Shown in pieces: positions 33,016-41,650 of a stretch of DNA of 64,000 nucleotides. The stretch is taken from positions 124,001 to 188,000 of the forward strand of contig CAVPDE010000030.1 of the NCBI GenBank assembly GCA_963702565.1, read 5' to 3'. The notes beneath the pieces were generated by a model. The model worked only from the letters and a program-made list of their open reading frames with translations, did not search any database and had not been told where the DNA came from. Both the position numbers and the translations under genes were made by a program. Each line of letters opens with the position of its first letter. The stretch's first letter is position 1. Source of the DNA: CAVPDE01 sp963702565. Lineage in GTDB: Bacteria; Desulfobacterota; DSM-4660; Desulfatiglandales; HGW-15.

Positions 33016-34249
33016 GTTCTGCTTCTCCTTTTCCTGCAACGATCAGCGGCAGCCAGCGGGACCCCAGCAAGAACGCCAGCATTCCCAGAGAAAAAACCCA
33101 GACACTCACGAGCCATTCGGTCAGGTTGGGAAAGTATTCTGCAGTGCGCAGCCTTGCGTGATAGAAGGTGGCCTCCAGACCCTCCAGTTTGTAGACGGCC
33201 TGATCCGGGATGACGGCGTTGAGGCGGACGGCAATGAAGGTGATGACGATGAGAAAGCACGCCCAAGCCACCGCACCGGGGCTCGCGTGATGCCGGATAA
33301 GTAAGTAGAGAGGAATGAAGCTTCCCAGAAAGACGTGAACGACCCAGAAGACCCACCAATATGGGCCGAAGGCGATGATGTTGAGGCTGGTGATTTCCGC
33401 GACGACGCCGGTCATGTACCCCACAAAAAACTGAAATCCTTCGAGGAGGAGAAAGACGGCCAGCAGAAACCGAATGACGTGTCCAAGATAGTGCACCAGT
33501 TTGTCGTCGATGCGAAACACATAGGTCAGGTAGGTGATCAAGGCGCCGCCTGAGAGAAGAGCCGTCACAATAAAGATCAGCGGCGTCAAAGCCCCGTTCC
33601 ACAAGGGGCGATTGAGAAGGATGGCAAAGATGGCGCCGTTCACCCCGTAGAAGATCAGACCAACAGGAAGGCTGATCAGGGAAATGGTGTGCACCCGCCG
33701 ATGGTCCGCCGTGCGGTCCGCTTCACTGTAGTCTTTCTTGCCGAAGGTGAGCAACCGATAGAAGCTTTGGCCGGAACGCCCTTCTTCCTTGGACCAGAGA
33801 AGGATGTTCTCCCTCAGGAGGAAGTAGCACTCCAGAACATAGATCACCAGCATGGCATTTGTGAAAATGACCATCCAGGTGATCATGGAAGTAAAACTCG
33901 GCGTGAAGAGAAACCTGAAAGTGCGAAAGAAGTGGCCCAGATCGAAGCTTATGATGATCACCTCGCAAGTGAGAGCCACCAGAACCGTGAAGGCCGACAG
34001 CGGCCCCACAGGGGCAAAGATCTTTACCCTAAACACATAGGTCAGGATGGTGATCAGAAAAGCGCCGGCAGTGAGGCCGAGGAAGAACAGATAGACGGCG
34101 ACCCACAGTCCCCAGGTCACGTAGGAACCCAGCGCAGTGGCGTTTTTCCCGTACGCCACGAGTTGGAAGACGCCCCAGGAGCCCACCAACAGCCCTAACA
34201 CTGAAAGAGCCATCAAAAACTTGAATAGATATTCCTTATGATTGCTCAT
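33008..34249 (-). CDS. NrfD/PsrC-type membrane subunit (TtrC-like)
   Basis: A 413-residue protein with nine or more membrane helices, starting MSNHKEYLFKFLMALSVLGL. The NrfD pattern includes TWGLWVAVYLFFLGLTAGAF in helix two and EGFQFFVGYMTG further on. NrfD proteins have no haem; they exchange electrons between the quinone pool and the Fe-S subunit. It lies 15 bases after the B gene and overlaps the A gene by eight. It would anchor the complex to the inner membrane. Confidence 0.88.
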   Translation of the reverse strand: MSNHKEYLFKFLMALSVLGLLVGSWGVFQLVAYGKNATALGSYVTWGLWVAVYLFFLGLTAGAFLITILTYVFRVKIFAPVGPLSAFTVLVALTCEVIIISFDLGHFFRTFRFLFTPSFTSMITWMVIFTNAMLVIYVLECYFLLRENILLWSKEEGRSGQSFYRLLTFGKKDYSEADRTADHRRVHTISLISLPVGLIFYGVNGAIFAILLNRPLWNGALTPLIFIVTALLSGGALITYLTYVFRIDDKLVHYLGHVIRFLLAVFLLLEGFQFFVGYMTGVVAEITSLNIIAFGPYWWVFWVVHVFLGSFIPLYLLIRHHASPGAVAWACFLIVITFIAVRLNAVIPDQAVYKLEGLEATFYHARLRTAEYFPNLTEWLVSVWVFSLGMLAFLLGSRWLPLIVAGKGEAEHV

Positions 34250-34264
34250 GAGCCCGTTCCTTTC

Positions 34265-35014
34265 TTATTTCAAATAGTAGACGGAGGGTTGAGTCCCCAA
34301 CTCTTCTTTCAGCCGGAACACCCTTGGGGAACCGATCTGTTCGTGAACCAGGCTTTGCTGATCCGTGCGGTCCCCGAAAATGGTCGCCCGGCCTACACAG
34401 GTCGTGACACACGCGGGCAACATGCCCACACTAAGCCGGTGCAGACAGAAGTGGCACTTGCGGGCGTTGCCTACGGGAGAGCCCTCACCGCGATCAGGCC
34501 ACTTTTTCCCGTATTCCGCTGCAGGTCTGCTTTCGTATCCACTTGCCGTCTTTCTGCTCACCAGTTTCCCGGGGGCCTCCGGCGTCTTATTGGTATACCA
34601 CTCTCCGAAATCCGAGGTTCGCGCTGCATACGGGCAAGCCACAAGGCAGTAGCGGCACCCGATGCACCGGTTGTAATTGACAACCACCACGCCTTGCTCG
34701 TTCTTGTAGGTTGCGGTTACAGGGCAGACCTTGACACAGGGCGGGTTCTGGCATTGAACGCAGGGGCGGGGAACAAAACGCCTGCCGACCGAGGGGTACG
34801 TCCCTGTCTCCTCTTCCAACACAACGCGATAGACCACGCCCGGCGGGAGCTTATTTTCTGCCACACAGGCAATGGTGCAGGCATGGCAGCCGATGCATTT
34901 GGCAATGTCAATCACCATGCCCCACTTAATATCCTTAAGGTTCTTTGCTTTGGCCCGTTTGAGATCCCGTTGCATGCGGATCAAGGGGTCTTCTGCAGGT
35001 AAATTGACACTCAT
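34265..35014 (-). CDS. four-cluster ferredoxin subunit (TtrB-like)
   Basis: A 249-residue electron-transfer protein with sixteen cysteines in four groups: CIGCHACTIAC, CVQCQNPPCVKVC, CIGCRYCLVAC, and CHFCLHRLSVGMLPACVTTC. These bind four [4Fe-4S] clusters as in DmsB, PsrB and TtrB. It lacks its own Tat signal and is probably carried with the catalytic subunit. GGGGAGGTC sits before ATG 35014. It is the first gene of the operon that continues through thioredoxin and arsC to the DsrE selenoprotein. Confidence 0.9.
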   Translation of the reverse strand: MSVNLPAEDPLIRMQRDLKRAKAKNLKDIKWGMVIDIAKCIGCHACTIACVAENKLPPGVVYRVVLEEETGTYPSVGRRFVPRPCVQCQNPPCVKVCPVTATYKNEQGVVVVNYNRCIGCRYCLVACPYAARTSDFGEWYTNKTPEAPGKLVSRKTASGYESRPAAEYGKKWPDRGEGSPVGNARKCHFCLHRLSVGMLPACVTTCVGRATIFGDRTDQQSLVHEQIGSPRVFRLKEELGTQPSVYYLK

Positions 35015-35149
35015 AAATGACCTCCCCAATAAAGTTTGATGTCTTCTCCAACACGCGGTCGCGGCGTTTGTTCTTTAAAGCCCTCTAAAACAAGCTGGGC
35101 TAGCCATGAGGTTGTTCCTGGTCCTTCCTCTCACGGGTCTTCAATGCAT

Positions 35150-35623
35150 TCATCTTGCGTATGGCCTTGAGCGGATAAAGGCCAGATCAGTCGCTCCTCT
35201 GTTCAGGAGTTGATTGTTTTCACCCTGCGTCTTACATTGAGCTGGATCGATTAGGGTTTGCGTTTTCTTGACGGCATGTTCAATGCACTGGCGATAAGAC
35301 ATGAAGCTTTCTTTGGGTCGGATCATGGCCGCGACAGGCGTTCTAGGCGAAGGGAAGAGGCTCTGGTCTTGAGCGGGTTTCTTGGTGGAATTGGTTTTTT
35401 GAAACTCGACAGCAATCGCACGCGGGTGCCTGCCGTAACCCAGCAAAGGGAGGGGAATTGACAAGGGTAGTGCGACTCTTCTCAGAAAAGCGCGGATGGA
35501 TAATCCTTCTCTATGAGACCCAAAACTCATGAGTTCATCCGGATCAAGCAAAAAGGGTAAATATCTTCTGGAAAAGGCGTAAGGAGTGCCTACCACAATG
35601 TGGTCTACATTTAATACATCCAT
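35150..35623 (-). CDS. doubtful open frame, 157 codons
   Basis: An open frame starting MDVLNVDHIVVGTPYAF behind GAAGAAAG. I see no known domain, signal peptide or membrane segment. The last 49 codons, from MSYRQCIEHAVKKTQTLIDP, look more protein-like than the first two thirds. It lies between the ttr-like operon and a decayed oxidoreductase gene, in the only disordered part of the island. It may be a gene remnant or chance. Confidence 0.25.
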   Translation of the reverse strand: MDVLNVDHIVVGTPYAFSRRYLPFLLDPDELMSFGSHREGLSIRAFLRRVALPLSIPLPLLGYGRHPRAIAVEFQKTNSTKKPAQDQSLFPSPRTPVAAMIRPKESFMSYRQCIEHAVKKTQTLIDPAQCKTQGENNQLLNRGATDLAFIRSRPYAR

Positions 35624-35689
35624 AATCTTTCTTCAAGCATTATTTTGAGAAAATTTTGAATTCGGGTATCCCTATCTCAATGAAAGGCG

Positions 35690-36034
35690 GTCGCCCTTTC
35701 TTTCACAGGCAAGAGTGCTTTTCCGAACGAAATCGGGCTTTAGCGAGAGACCGACCTAAATGTCCCTGGGGACCGTGGCCCACAAGCAGGGTTGCGTGGC
35801 AGGGGAGAATGCCGTCAGCGGCCAAACTGAATTCAAGGGTTCCTTAGGCACCCAGGTCGTCAATATTTCTGATTTGGTTATAGCCAGACCTGGCCTGAGG
35901 GATCAAGAGGCGATGGATGAAGACTTTGACCCTCTCACGGTTCAGGCGGACTCGTGAGACCACAAGGCCTATTATCCGGGCGCAACGAAGGTGCGAATTC
36001 GCATCAGAGGCGATCTCAAGAGACGGATTCTTGA
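35690..36034 (+). pseudogene. decayed C-terminal fragment of a CoA-disulfide-reductase-like flavoprotein
   Basis: The frame at 35760-35957 reads MSLGTVAHKQGCVAGENAV and FKGSLGTQVVNISDLVIA, typical of pyridine nucleotide-disulfide oxidoreductases of the CoA-disulfide reductase group. Upstream GAG AGA CCG ACC TAA replaces the expected ERPTY, a nonsense change. At 35955 TGA interrupts the frame, followed by the conserved DHKAYYPGATKVRIRIRGD. The N-terminal two thirds are missing. The stop is not selenocysteine: no U-x-x-C context is present and another stop lies upstream. It is the only plus-strand coding trace inside the island. Confidence 0.7.
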
Positions 36035-36133
36035 ATGATGCCCTATCAACAAAAAGTGATAACGAGCAACTTTAGATGTTAGGATCAGTCAATAACGAAA
36101 CGTGGAGAAGTGGACGATTTGACCCCTGAACGA

Positions 36134-36445
36134 TCATTTCAGGTATTCCGGTTCACCGACAATGTAAACCCTATCGCGAATGAGTGTGTCTTTGATCTGG
36201 TCATAACTGGTTTTCTCGTCATCGAAGGTGATGATCGCAGACTGAGTGATTGGGTTAGCTAACACCGCTTTCACACCTTCTATGTGACTCAGGGTAAACC
36301 TCAATGTGGTCGAAATATTCTGACACAGGCATGAGGGAATGTTTACCTTTATGGTTTTGAAATCCGCAAAGGCGTCCTGAAGCCCTCCAAACACGGAGGC
36401 CAATACGATAAAAGCCGCCGCAAACGTCACCCCGATCTTTGTCAT
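36134..36445 (-). CDS. exported heavy-metal-associated (HMA-like) domain protein
   Basis: A 103-residue protein from ATG 36445. A signal peptide (IGVTFAAAFIVLASVFGGLQ) is followed by an HMA-like ferredoxin fold: FKTIKVNIPSCLCQNIS, then VKAVLANPITQSAIITFDD. The metal motif is CLC rather than the usual CxxC. The fold would place it as a periplasmic metal or thiol carrier. It is the last intact gene downstream of the Fe-S protein operon. An in-frame ATG 78 bases upstream gives a longer product without a clean signal peptide. Confidence 0.65.
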   Translation of the reverse strand: MTKIGVTFAAAFIVLASVFGGLQDAFADFKTIKVNIPSCLCQNISTTLRFTLSHIEGVKAVLANPITQSAIITFDDEKTSYDQIKDTLIRDRVYIVGEPEYLK

Positions 36446-36609
36446 AGAAGCACCTCGATCAACGATATCACACGCGTCATAACAGCCAGGAGGATCAAAT
36501 CCAGAAAATTTATTGCCTGTCAACTGCAGAGTCGTGGTTCCAGGTGACGAGTAGGTCCGCCTCGTGAATCCCCAACTCGATCATTACCCTTTTTAGAGTC
36601 ATTGATATG

Positions 36610-38040
36610 TTATCTGCCTCCCCCGCCTACTAAAGGTTTTCGTTGATTTTGGTAGTCAACGTAGGATTCGCGCAGAATCTCTATAGGATGAGCAACTTCA
36701 TAGGGCAAAAGCTGTTTGAACTGGAGTCTGCAGCTCAGGCAGTCCGTGACAATCCGTTCGGGATTCACCGTCCGGATTTTTTCCATGAGCGGGCTGCCCA
36801 ACTGTAGGGAAGTCTCGTGGTATTCCCGCTTGAACCCCATGACGCCGGCCAGACCGCAGCAGTAAAAGGCACCGCTGATCACTTCTAGAGTCATGCCGGG
36901 TATCCTTTTAAGCAGGTCTACGTAAGGCTGACCGATCTCCTGCTCCCTCAGGTGACAGGGCGGATAATAGGCCATCCGGCCCTGGACCGGGCCGAAGTCT
37001 GTTGAAAGCTCTCCCTCCTGATGCAGATAACTCAGGTATTCTCCTAAGTCATAGGTGTTCTCGGCCACCTTGATCCGCTTCAAAGGGCTGACCGATGAGA
37101 AATATCCATCGTCCTTGAAAATGCCTTTGTATATTGTTGCTGAGAAGGATTTTAACTTCCTTTCCCCGTGCTCCCCAAGGCGCCTCTTGACCGGAACCTT
37201 TATGTTCTTTCCACCTCCCGCCACCAACTCCTGATAGTCTTTGGAAAAATAGGCTCCTTCGCCCATGACCGTTCTCAGCATGTAACTGCAGGTCGGACAG
37301 GAGCAGACAATATCGTAGCCCTCTTCAACCACCTCGGACAGGTGTTCTACATTAAAGCGCACGAAGTCCAACGTGACTTCCCTGTCTCCCTCCAAAAAGG
37401 GAGGCATGCCGCAGCATTTCTGCTCGGGGAAATAGACTTCAAACCCATTGTGTCGAAAAACGTCGACGACCGCCTTCGGGACCTCGGGAAAGAGATATTT
37501 GCCCGTGCAGCCTGCAAAGTAGGCCAGTTTGCGTCCGGGATTCTTGCCGCCCCTCTTTGTCAGACCATTCTTTCTTGCCCAGTCGGGAAAGGTCTCGGCA
37601 GGGAAGGGGGGCATTTTCCGCGATTTGTGAATTCCCATGGCTGCTTTCAAAAGCGCACCCATGGAGTCGGCTTGGAAAAGGGCGTTGGTCAAACGCGGAA
37701 AGGCACCGCACAATCTTGCCACACGCTCCACGTCTTCGATCGTGCGGACTCCGAACTTCAATCCGTCTCTTTCGATGAATTGAGTCTTGGCCTCGATGGT
37801 TCCGGCGCGGATATTCGGGCACGGACACTGGCCGCAAAAATTGCAGAGGTCTGCCAAATGCCGCAATTCCTGGGGGGTGGCTTTTTCCCCTCCGTCCAAT
37901 TCCCTGTCATAGAGCCTGTACAACTCAGGAAAGAAAGAACAAGAGGTGTCCATGAGAAACCTGCATACGTCGCAATCGGCACAGGCGTCCAGCACCTGCC
38001 TCGCAGCTTTTTCAGGATGAACCTTCTCCAAATCCTTCAT
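36610..38040 (-). CDS. GlpC/HdrD-like Fe-S oxidoreductase with two CCG domains
   Basis: A 476-residue protein. The N-terminal ferredoxin-like region has CADCDVCRFLMDTSC and CNFCGQCPCP. Two cysteine-rich CCG domains follow, the first around YFAGCTGKYLF...KCCGMP and the second around YYPPCHLREQ...YCCGLAG. This is the architecture of GlpC and the heterodisulfide reductase D subunit, which pass electrons to or from thiols, quinones or flavins. It overlaps the small methionine-rich gene by ATGA. Partners with a flavin domain are not adjacent. Confidence 0.82.
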   Translation of the reverse strand: MKDLEKVHPEKAARQVLDACADCDVCRFLMDTSCSFFPELYRLYDRELDGGEKATPQELRHLADLCNFCGQCPCPNIRAGTIEAKTQFIERDGLKFGVRTIEDVERVARLCGAFPRLTNALFQADSMGALLKAAMGIHKSRKMPPFPAETFPDWARKNGLTKRGGKNPGRKLAYFAGCTGKYLFPEVPKAVVDVFRHNGFEVYFPEQKCCGMPPFLEGDREVTLDFVRFNVEHLSEVVEEGYDIVCSCPTCSYMLRTVMGEGAYFSKDYQELVAGGGKNIKVPVKRRLGEHGERKLKSFSATIYKGIFKDDGYFSSVSPLKRIKVAENTYDLGEYLSYLHQEGELSTDFGPVQGRMAYYPPCHLREQEIGQPYVDLLKRIPGMTLEVISGAFYCCGLAGVMGFKREYHETSLQLGSPLMEKIRTVNPERIVTDCLSCRLQFKQLLPYEVAHPIEILRESYVDYQNQRKPLVGGGGR

Positions 38041-38246
38041 CCCATCATGGCCTTCATCATGGAACGCATCCTGTCCATGTCAATGCCCTTTGATTTCATC
38101 ATGTTCATGCAGAAAGGCATCATTTCGGCCATCATCTTCGGCGGGTCGTTCGCAAAAATCTCTGCCATGTAAGGTATCGCTTCTTTCATGAACGCAAGTT
38201 TGTCCTCTTTGCTGAGTGCCTTGAATTGCTTCAAGAGATTTTCCAT
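38037..38246 (-). CDS. small methionine-rich protein, 69 aa
   Basis: A 69-residue helical protein. Its C-terminal half carries eleven methionines, in PPKMMAEMMPFCMNMMKS and DMDRMRSMMKAMMG, with one cysteine. GGAGG lies before the ATG. It overlaps the Fe-S oxidoreductase gene by four bases, so it is probably made in step with it. Met-rich tails of this kind bind soft metals or membranes; neither can be shown here. I do not recognise a named family. Confidence 0.7.
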   Translation of the reverse strand: MENLLKQFKALSKEDKLAFMKEAIPYMAEIFANDPPKMMAEMMPFCMNMMKSKGIDMDRMRSMMKAMMG

Positions 38247-38269
38247 GTCATTCCTCCTTTCTCAACCTG

Positions 38270-38506
38270 CTACAGGCCGCCTCCAGATCTCTCTTTGACG
38301 TAGGTCCTGTATTCCTTTAGCAGGACATAAGCGTACTCTTTACGGACTCGATCAGACGAAGGGACATAGTTATTTTTGACCTCGAGCCTCTTGATGATCT
38401 CCTCGGCGGTCTCATCGATCGCCTTTCTTCCTTCAGCGTAAAGTTCAGCCATGATGACGTCCAGACCAATGAGGCCTACCTGCGTATCATCGAAAAATTT
38501 CAGCAT
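38270..38506 (-). CDS. small conserved-looking protein, 78 aa
   Basis: A 78-residue soluble protein with an amphipathic N-terminal segment VGLIGLDVIMAELYAEG, an acidic helix ETAEEIIKRLEVKN, and the C-terminal NNYVPSSDRVRKEYAYVLLK. There are no cysteines. It sits between two other tiny genes in the arsenic/sulfur island. A 30-codon frame at 43577-43669 has a similar VGxxG start. I do not know its function. Confidence 0.6.
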   Translation of the reverse strand: MLKFFDDTQVGLIGLDVIMAELYAEGRKAIDETAEEIIKRLEVKNNYVPSSDRVRKEYAYVLLKEYRTYVKERSGGGL

Positions 38507-38548
38507 GCGCCGGCCAACTGGGGGCGGAGGGGAGACTCACCCGTCTGT

Positions 38549-38638
38549 TCATCCTTTCTCTTCATCGTGGGGAGTAGTTTGCATGTTCTGTGATATTTCT
38601 TCGGGATTCTTCGGCTCAACCTCTTCATTCTGTGGCAT
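38549..38638 (-). CDS. very small acidic protein, 29 aa
   Basis: The 29-codon frame begins MPQNEEVEPKNPEE and ends HDEEKG. GAGGAGGT sits five bases before the ATG and is one of the strongest ribosome sites in the island, which is the main reason to call it. It lies 42 bases before the 78-residue gene and 76 bases after the MauE-rhodanese gene. The product is acidic and probably unfolded alone. Confidence 0.5.
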   Translation of the reverse strand: MPQNEEVEPKNPEEISQNMQTTPHDEEKG

Positions 38639-38714
38639 GCGTTACCTCCTCAAGGATTTGCTCCAGCCAATTCCCTCAGGAACACACCCCCCTTGGTTGG
38701 GATAAGGCGGTCCC

Positions 38715-39671
38715 TTAACCTTCCCGTCCCTTTTCGCCCTGTACAGGGAGTTGATGGTTTCTCCACACATTCCATCCATTGTGGAGCACACGGACATTTT
38801 CATAGCCGAGCTGCTTGAGCTTCAGGGCCAGCTGCGCACTCAGGTCACAATCCTCTCCGTCACAATAGGTCACGATCAGAGCCTCTTCGGGAAATTGCGC
38901 CAGCACCTTGTCGATCCTTTGATCGAATTCGGCAAGGGGGAGATTAAAGGCACCCTGAATGTGGCCTTCTTGGTAATGCTCCGCGGCGCGCGCATCGATG
39001 AAAACGGCGCTCCCGGTGAAGAACCTGTCTCTTGCTTCGTCGAAGGGGATCAGGATGTTCTTGCCGAACTTCAACGCAATTCTTGCTTCGGGAGACCAGT
39101 CTCCGAGGAGAGGGAGGGGATGGCAGCGGGCCTGGTTCACGGCCAGGCCCAAGAGACCGGCCAAGAACCCGAGAGCGAGCGTTTGCGCGAAAGGGGCCTT
39201 CCAAGGTTTTGCGGTTCCCGGCTTTTTGGAGGTCCTTGGAACGAACAAGGAGAAGGAAAGAAAAGCACCGACAAGAAGAAAAAACCCGTCCCGGAGCAGG
39301 TACCAGAGCATGTGCCCGCCCGAAGAAGGGCCTACGGAGACGGTGAAGCATCCACAATCGATGTCGAGACCACGGGCCATGTTGAAAACTAGGGTGCTGA
39401 AAAAGATCAACAAGAGAAGATTGCTGATCAAAATGGCGCCGGGCAGCCAAAGGCCCAGGATCAAAGACAGACCGACCAGCAGCTCGATCCAAGGGAGAAA
39501 TAGGGCCGCCAGGTTGACCAGAATGTCAGGAAGGATTTGATAATTGTAAACGATCTCCGCAAAAGGCACGGGATGGAGGATCTTGTCATAGCTGGCGTAG
39601 ACGAAGATTCCTCCCAGGAACAACCGCGACAAGAGGAAGGCATGATGAGCCGGGCGCCCCTCTCTGCTCAT
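38715..39671 (-). CDS. MauE/DoxX-rhodanese fusion protein
   Basis: A 318-residue fusion. Residues 1-165 are a MauE/DoxX-like membrane domain with LSRLFLGGIFVYASYDKILH and the motif ARGLDIDCGCFTV. A fifth helix (about 170-190) leads to a rhodanese domain with VFIDARAAEHYQEGHIQGA and the catalytic Cys in IVTYCDGEDCD. The same two domains are separate adjacent genes at 27283-28295. The arrangement places the persulfide site next to the membrane dithiol. It overlaps the DUF1573 gene by four bases. Confidence 0.85.
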   Translation of the reverse strand: MSREGRPAHHAFLLSRLFLGGIFVYASYDKILHPVPFAEIVYNYQILPDILVNLAALFLPWIELLVGLSLILGLWLPGAILISNLLLLIFFSTLVFNMARGLDIDCGCFTVSVGPSSGGHMLWYLLRDGFFLLVGAFLSFSLFVPRTSKKPGTAKPWKAPFAQTLALGFLAGLLGLAVNQARCHPLPLLGDWSPEARIALKFGKNILIPFDEARDRFFTGSAVFIDARAAEHYQEGHIQGAFNLPLAEFDQRIDKVLAQFPEEALIVTYCDGEDCDLSAQLALKLKQLGYENVRVLHNGWNVWRNHQLPVQGEKGREG

Positions 39672-40354
39672 TCGTCAAACCTCCCCACGATCCACAGGGT
39701 GATTTCCGGTTTTTCAGCCACCTGGGTTTTCAACTTGAGATAGCCTCGAAAATTGTCGCGCTGCCCAGGAACGTTTTGGAAGGTCACCTTGTAGCGTCTC
39801 TCCTTTTCAATTTCCGAAATGGAATACGTTACCTTTCCTGAAAGCGTGAATTGCTCAGGAGTGAGAATCAAAGGCCTGTCCAAGTCCGTGCTGACTTCAA
39901 TCTCCCTGGTCGCGGCGCGGTTCTTCTTGCCGGTGAAGAGGACGGCCGTTCCTGAAAGGATGATGACCGCCTTCACATTCGCCCTCAAATCCAGAACGGC
40001 TTCTTTCCATTTCGGGTCATTGGAGAAGACCTTCACGACCCATCGTTCAGGGCCGTCAAATCCTTTGGTGTCAATCTTGACGGTTATCTTGCCTTCCCCC
40101 TTCGGCGGAATGACCGAGTCGAAATGAACGACCGAGCAACTGCAGTCCGGCTTCACCCGTTCAATCTTGAGCGGTTCATCCCCCTGGTTCAGAATTTCAA
40201 AGGTATGAGTGAGGATTTCACCTTCGAGCACGCTCTTGAAATCGTGAATCTGCCGCTTGAGGACCATATGAGGATCGGCAGGGCATAGATCGGGCAAAGC
40301 AAGCGTAGCCGCAAGCGCTAAAGCAAGTGCAGTCGGTATGATGCTTTTTCTCAC
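39668..40354 (-). CDS. exported DUF1573 protein
   Basis: A 228-residue protein with a signal peptide (IPTALALALAATLALP) and one immunoglobulin-like DUF1573 domain, recognised by HTFEILNQGDEPLKIERVKP and DCSCSVVHFD. The Cys-Ser-Cys in that motif is family-typical. The start is GTG at 40354. Its role is unknown, though the domain often lies beside redox and sulfur genes. Here it is translationally coupled to the MauE-rhodanese fusion, suggesting a shared periplasmic role. Confidence 0.8.
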   Translation of the reverse strand: MRKSIIPTALALALAATLALPDLCPADPHMVLKRQIHDFKSVLEGEILTHTFEILNQGDEPLKIERVKPDCSCSVVHFDSVIPPKGEGKITVKIDTKGFDGPERWVVKVFSNDPKWKEAVLDLRANVKAVIILSGTAVLFTGKKNRAATREIEVSTDLDRPLILTPEQFTLSGKVTYSISEIEKERRYKVTFQNVPGQRDNFRGYLKLKTQVAEKPEITLWIVGRFDE

Positions 40355-40394
40355 TTTTTGGCTGTCCTGTTCCTTGGCTGAACTCCGAGAAGTC

Positions 40395-41606
40395 TCACGT
40401 TCTAATTTTTTTGACCTCCTGCCTATAAGGGAACCAGTGATCGGTTTTCAAACAGATCTTGACGAGCATGAGCATCACCGGGACCTCTATCATGACCCCG
40501 ACTACCGTCGCCAACGCGGCGCCTGAAGAAAGCCCAAAAAGCATGGTCGCTGTTGCAATCGCTACCTCGAAGTGATTGGACGCGCCGATCATCGCCGATG
40601 GGGCAGCATCTTCGTATTTGAATCGCATCGCCTTGGCGAGGACATAGCCGATCCAGAAGATCAAGTTGGTTTGGATGAATAAAGGAATCGCGATCCAGAG
40701 AATCGTCAATGGATTGGCGACAATCACTTCTCCCTTGAAGGAGAAAAGAAGGACAAGGGTGATGAGCAGAGCGATAATGGTGATCGGTGTGAGGATGTGG
40801 AGGAATTTTTCCTTAAACCAAGGTTCTCCTTTACTCTGGATAATCATTTTTCGGGATATGTACCCAGCCGCCAGGGGAAGGGCTACATAAATCCCTATCG
40901 AAAGGACCAAAGCCTGCCAGGGAACGGGGAGTCTGCCAACCCCGAGGAGGAAGCCACCGAGCGGGCCATAAAGAAAGAGCATCGTCAGGGAGTTGATGGC
41001 CACCATGACGAGGGTGTGGGCGTCATTCCCTTTCGCGAGGAATCCCCATACAAGGACCATGGCAGTGCAGGGAGCGATCCCGAGAAGAATGCATCCTGCG
41101 AGATAGCTTCGCCAGAGGGGTACTTCGAGGACTCTTGCGCCGTCGACGGTAATGACTTTACCGACCCCATAGGTGGCACCCACCGGCAGATCCAGTCCGA
41201 AAGGCATCTTCACGTAATCCACTGCTTCAGACCCGATGAACCCCAAAAACAGAGAGCCCAGAAAGAAAATGGATATAGCATACATGGTGAAAGGTTTGAT
41301 CGCCCAATTGACAAAAAGGGTGAGACCCACCGGCTTTATGTTTCCTCCTGCTTTCAGCACCTCCCCAAAGTCGATCTTCACCATGATGGGATACATCATA
41401 AAAAAGAGGCAAATTGCGATAGGAATGGAAACCACAGGAGCTTCATTGACATATATCGAGAGACTGTCCAGATACATTGCCACTCCGGGAGCCACTTTAC
41501 CCAGAAGGATGCCCGCCAGAATGCACAGGATCACCCAGATGGACAGATACCTTTCGAAGAAGCCGAGTCCTTTAGTTTCTTTACCGCCTGAGATTTCTGA
41601 TGCCAT
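40395..41606 (-). CDS. acr3: ACR3-family arsenite efflux transporter
   Basis: A 403-residue inner-membrane protein with ten helices. The start at ATG 41606 is preceded by GGAGGG. The conserved fourth-helix cysteine lies in LGIAPCTAMVLVWGFLAKGN, and LEVPLWRSYLAGC precedes it. The last-helix region has AMIGASNHFEVAIATA, also conserved. It expels arsenite using the proton gradient. It is the last gene of the ArsR operon. The arsenate reductase gene lies in another operon of the same island. Confidence 0.92.
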   Translation of the reverse strand: MASEISGGKETKGLGFFERYLSIWVILCILAGILLGKVAPGVAMYLDSLSIYVNEAPVVSIPIAICLFFMMYPIMVKIDFGEVLKAGGNIKPVGLTLFVNWAIKPFTMYAISIFFLGSLFLGFIGSEAVDYVKMPFGLDLPVGATYGVGKVITVDGARVLEVPLWRSYLAGCILLGIAPCTAMVLVWGFLAKGNDAHTLVMVAINSLTMLFLYGPLGGFLLGVGRLPVPWQALVLSIGIYVALPLAAGYISRKMIIQSKGEPWFKEKFLHILTPITIIALLITLVLLFSFKGEVIVANPLTILWIAIPLFIQTNLIFWIGYVLAKAMRFKYEDAAPSAMIGASNHFEVAIATATMLFGLSSGAALATVVGVMIEVPVMLMLVKICLKTDHWFPYRQEVKKIRT

Positions 41607-41650
41607 TTGTCTTCCCTCCGCGATAATCGTTGCGAATTCTCCCTCAGATC

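Noticed and set aside
35950..35960. UGA at 35955 as selenocysteine
   Set aside because: A second nonsense codon lies upstream, no U-x-x-C motif is present, and homologues have Trp or Tyr there.
36510..36602. 30-codon minus-strand frame MTLKRVMIELGIHEAD after the Fe-S gene
   Set aside because: No ribosome site or family signal; too short to support.
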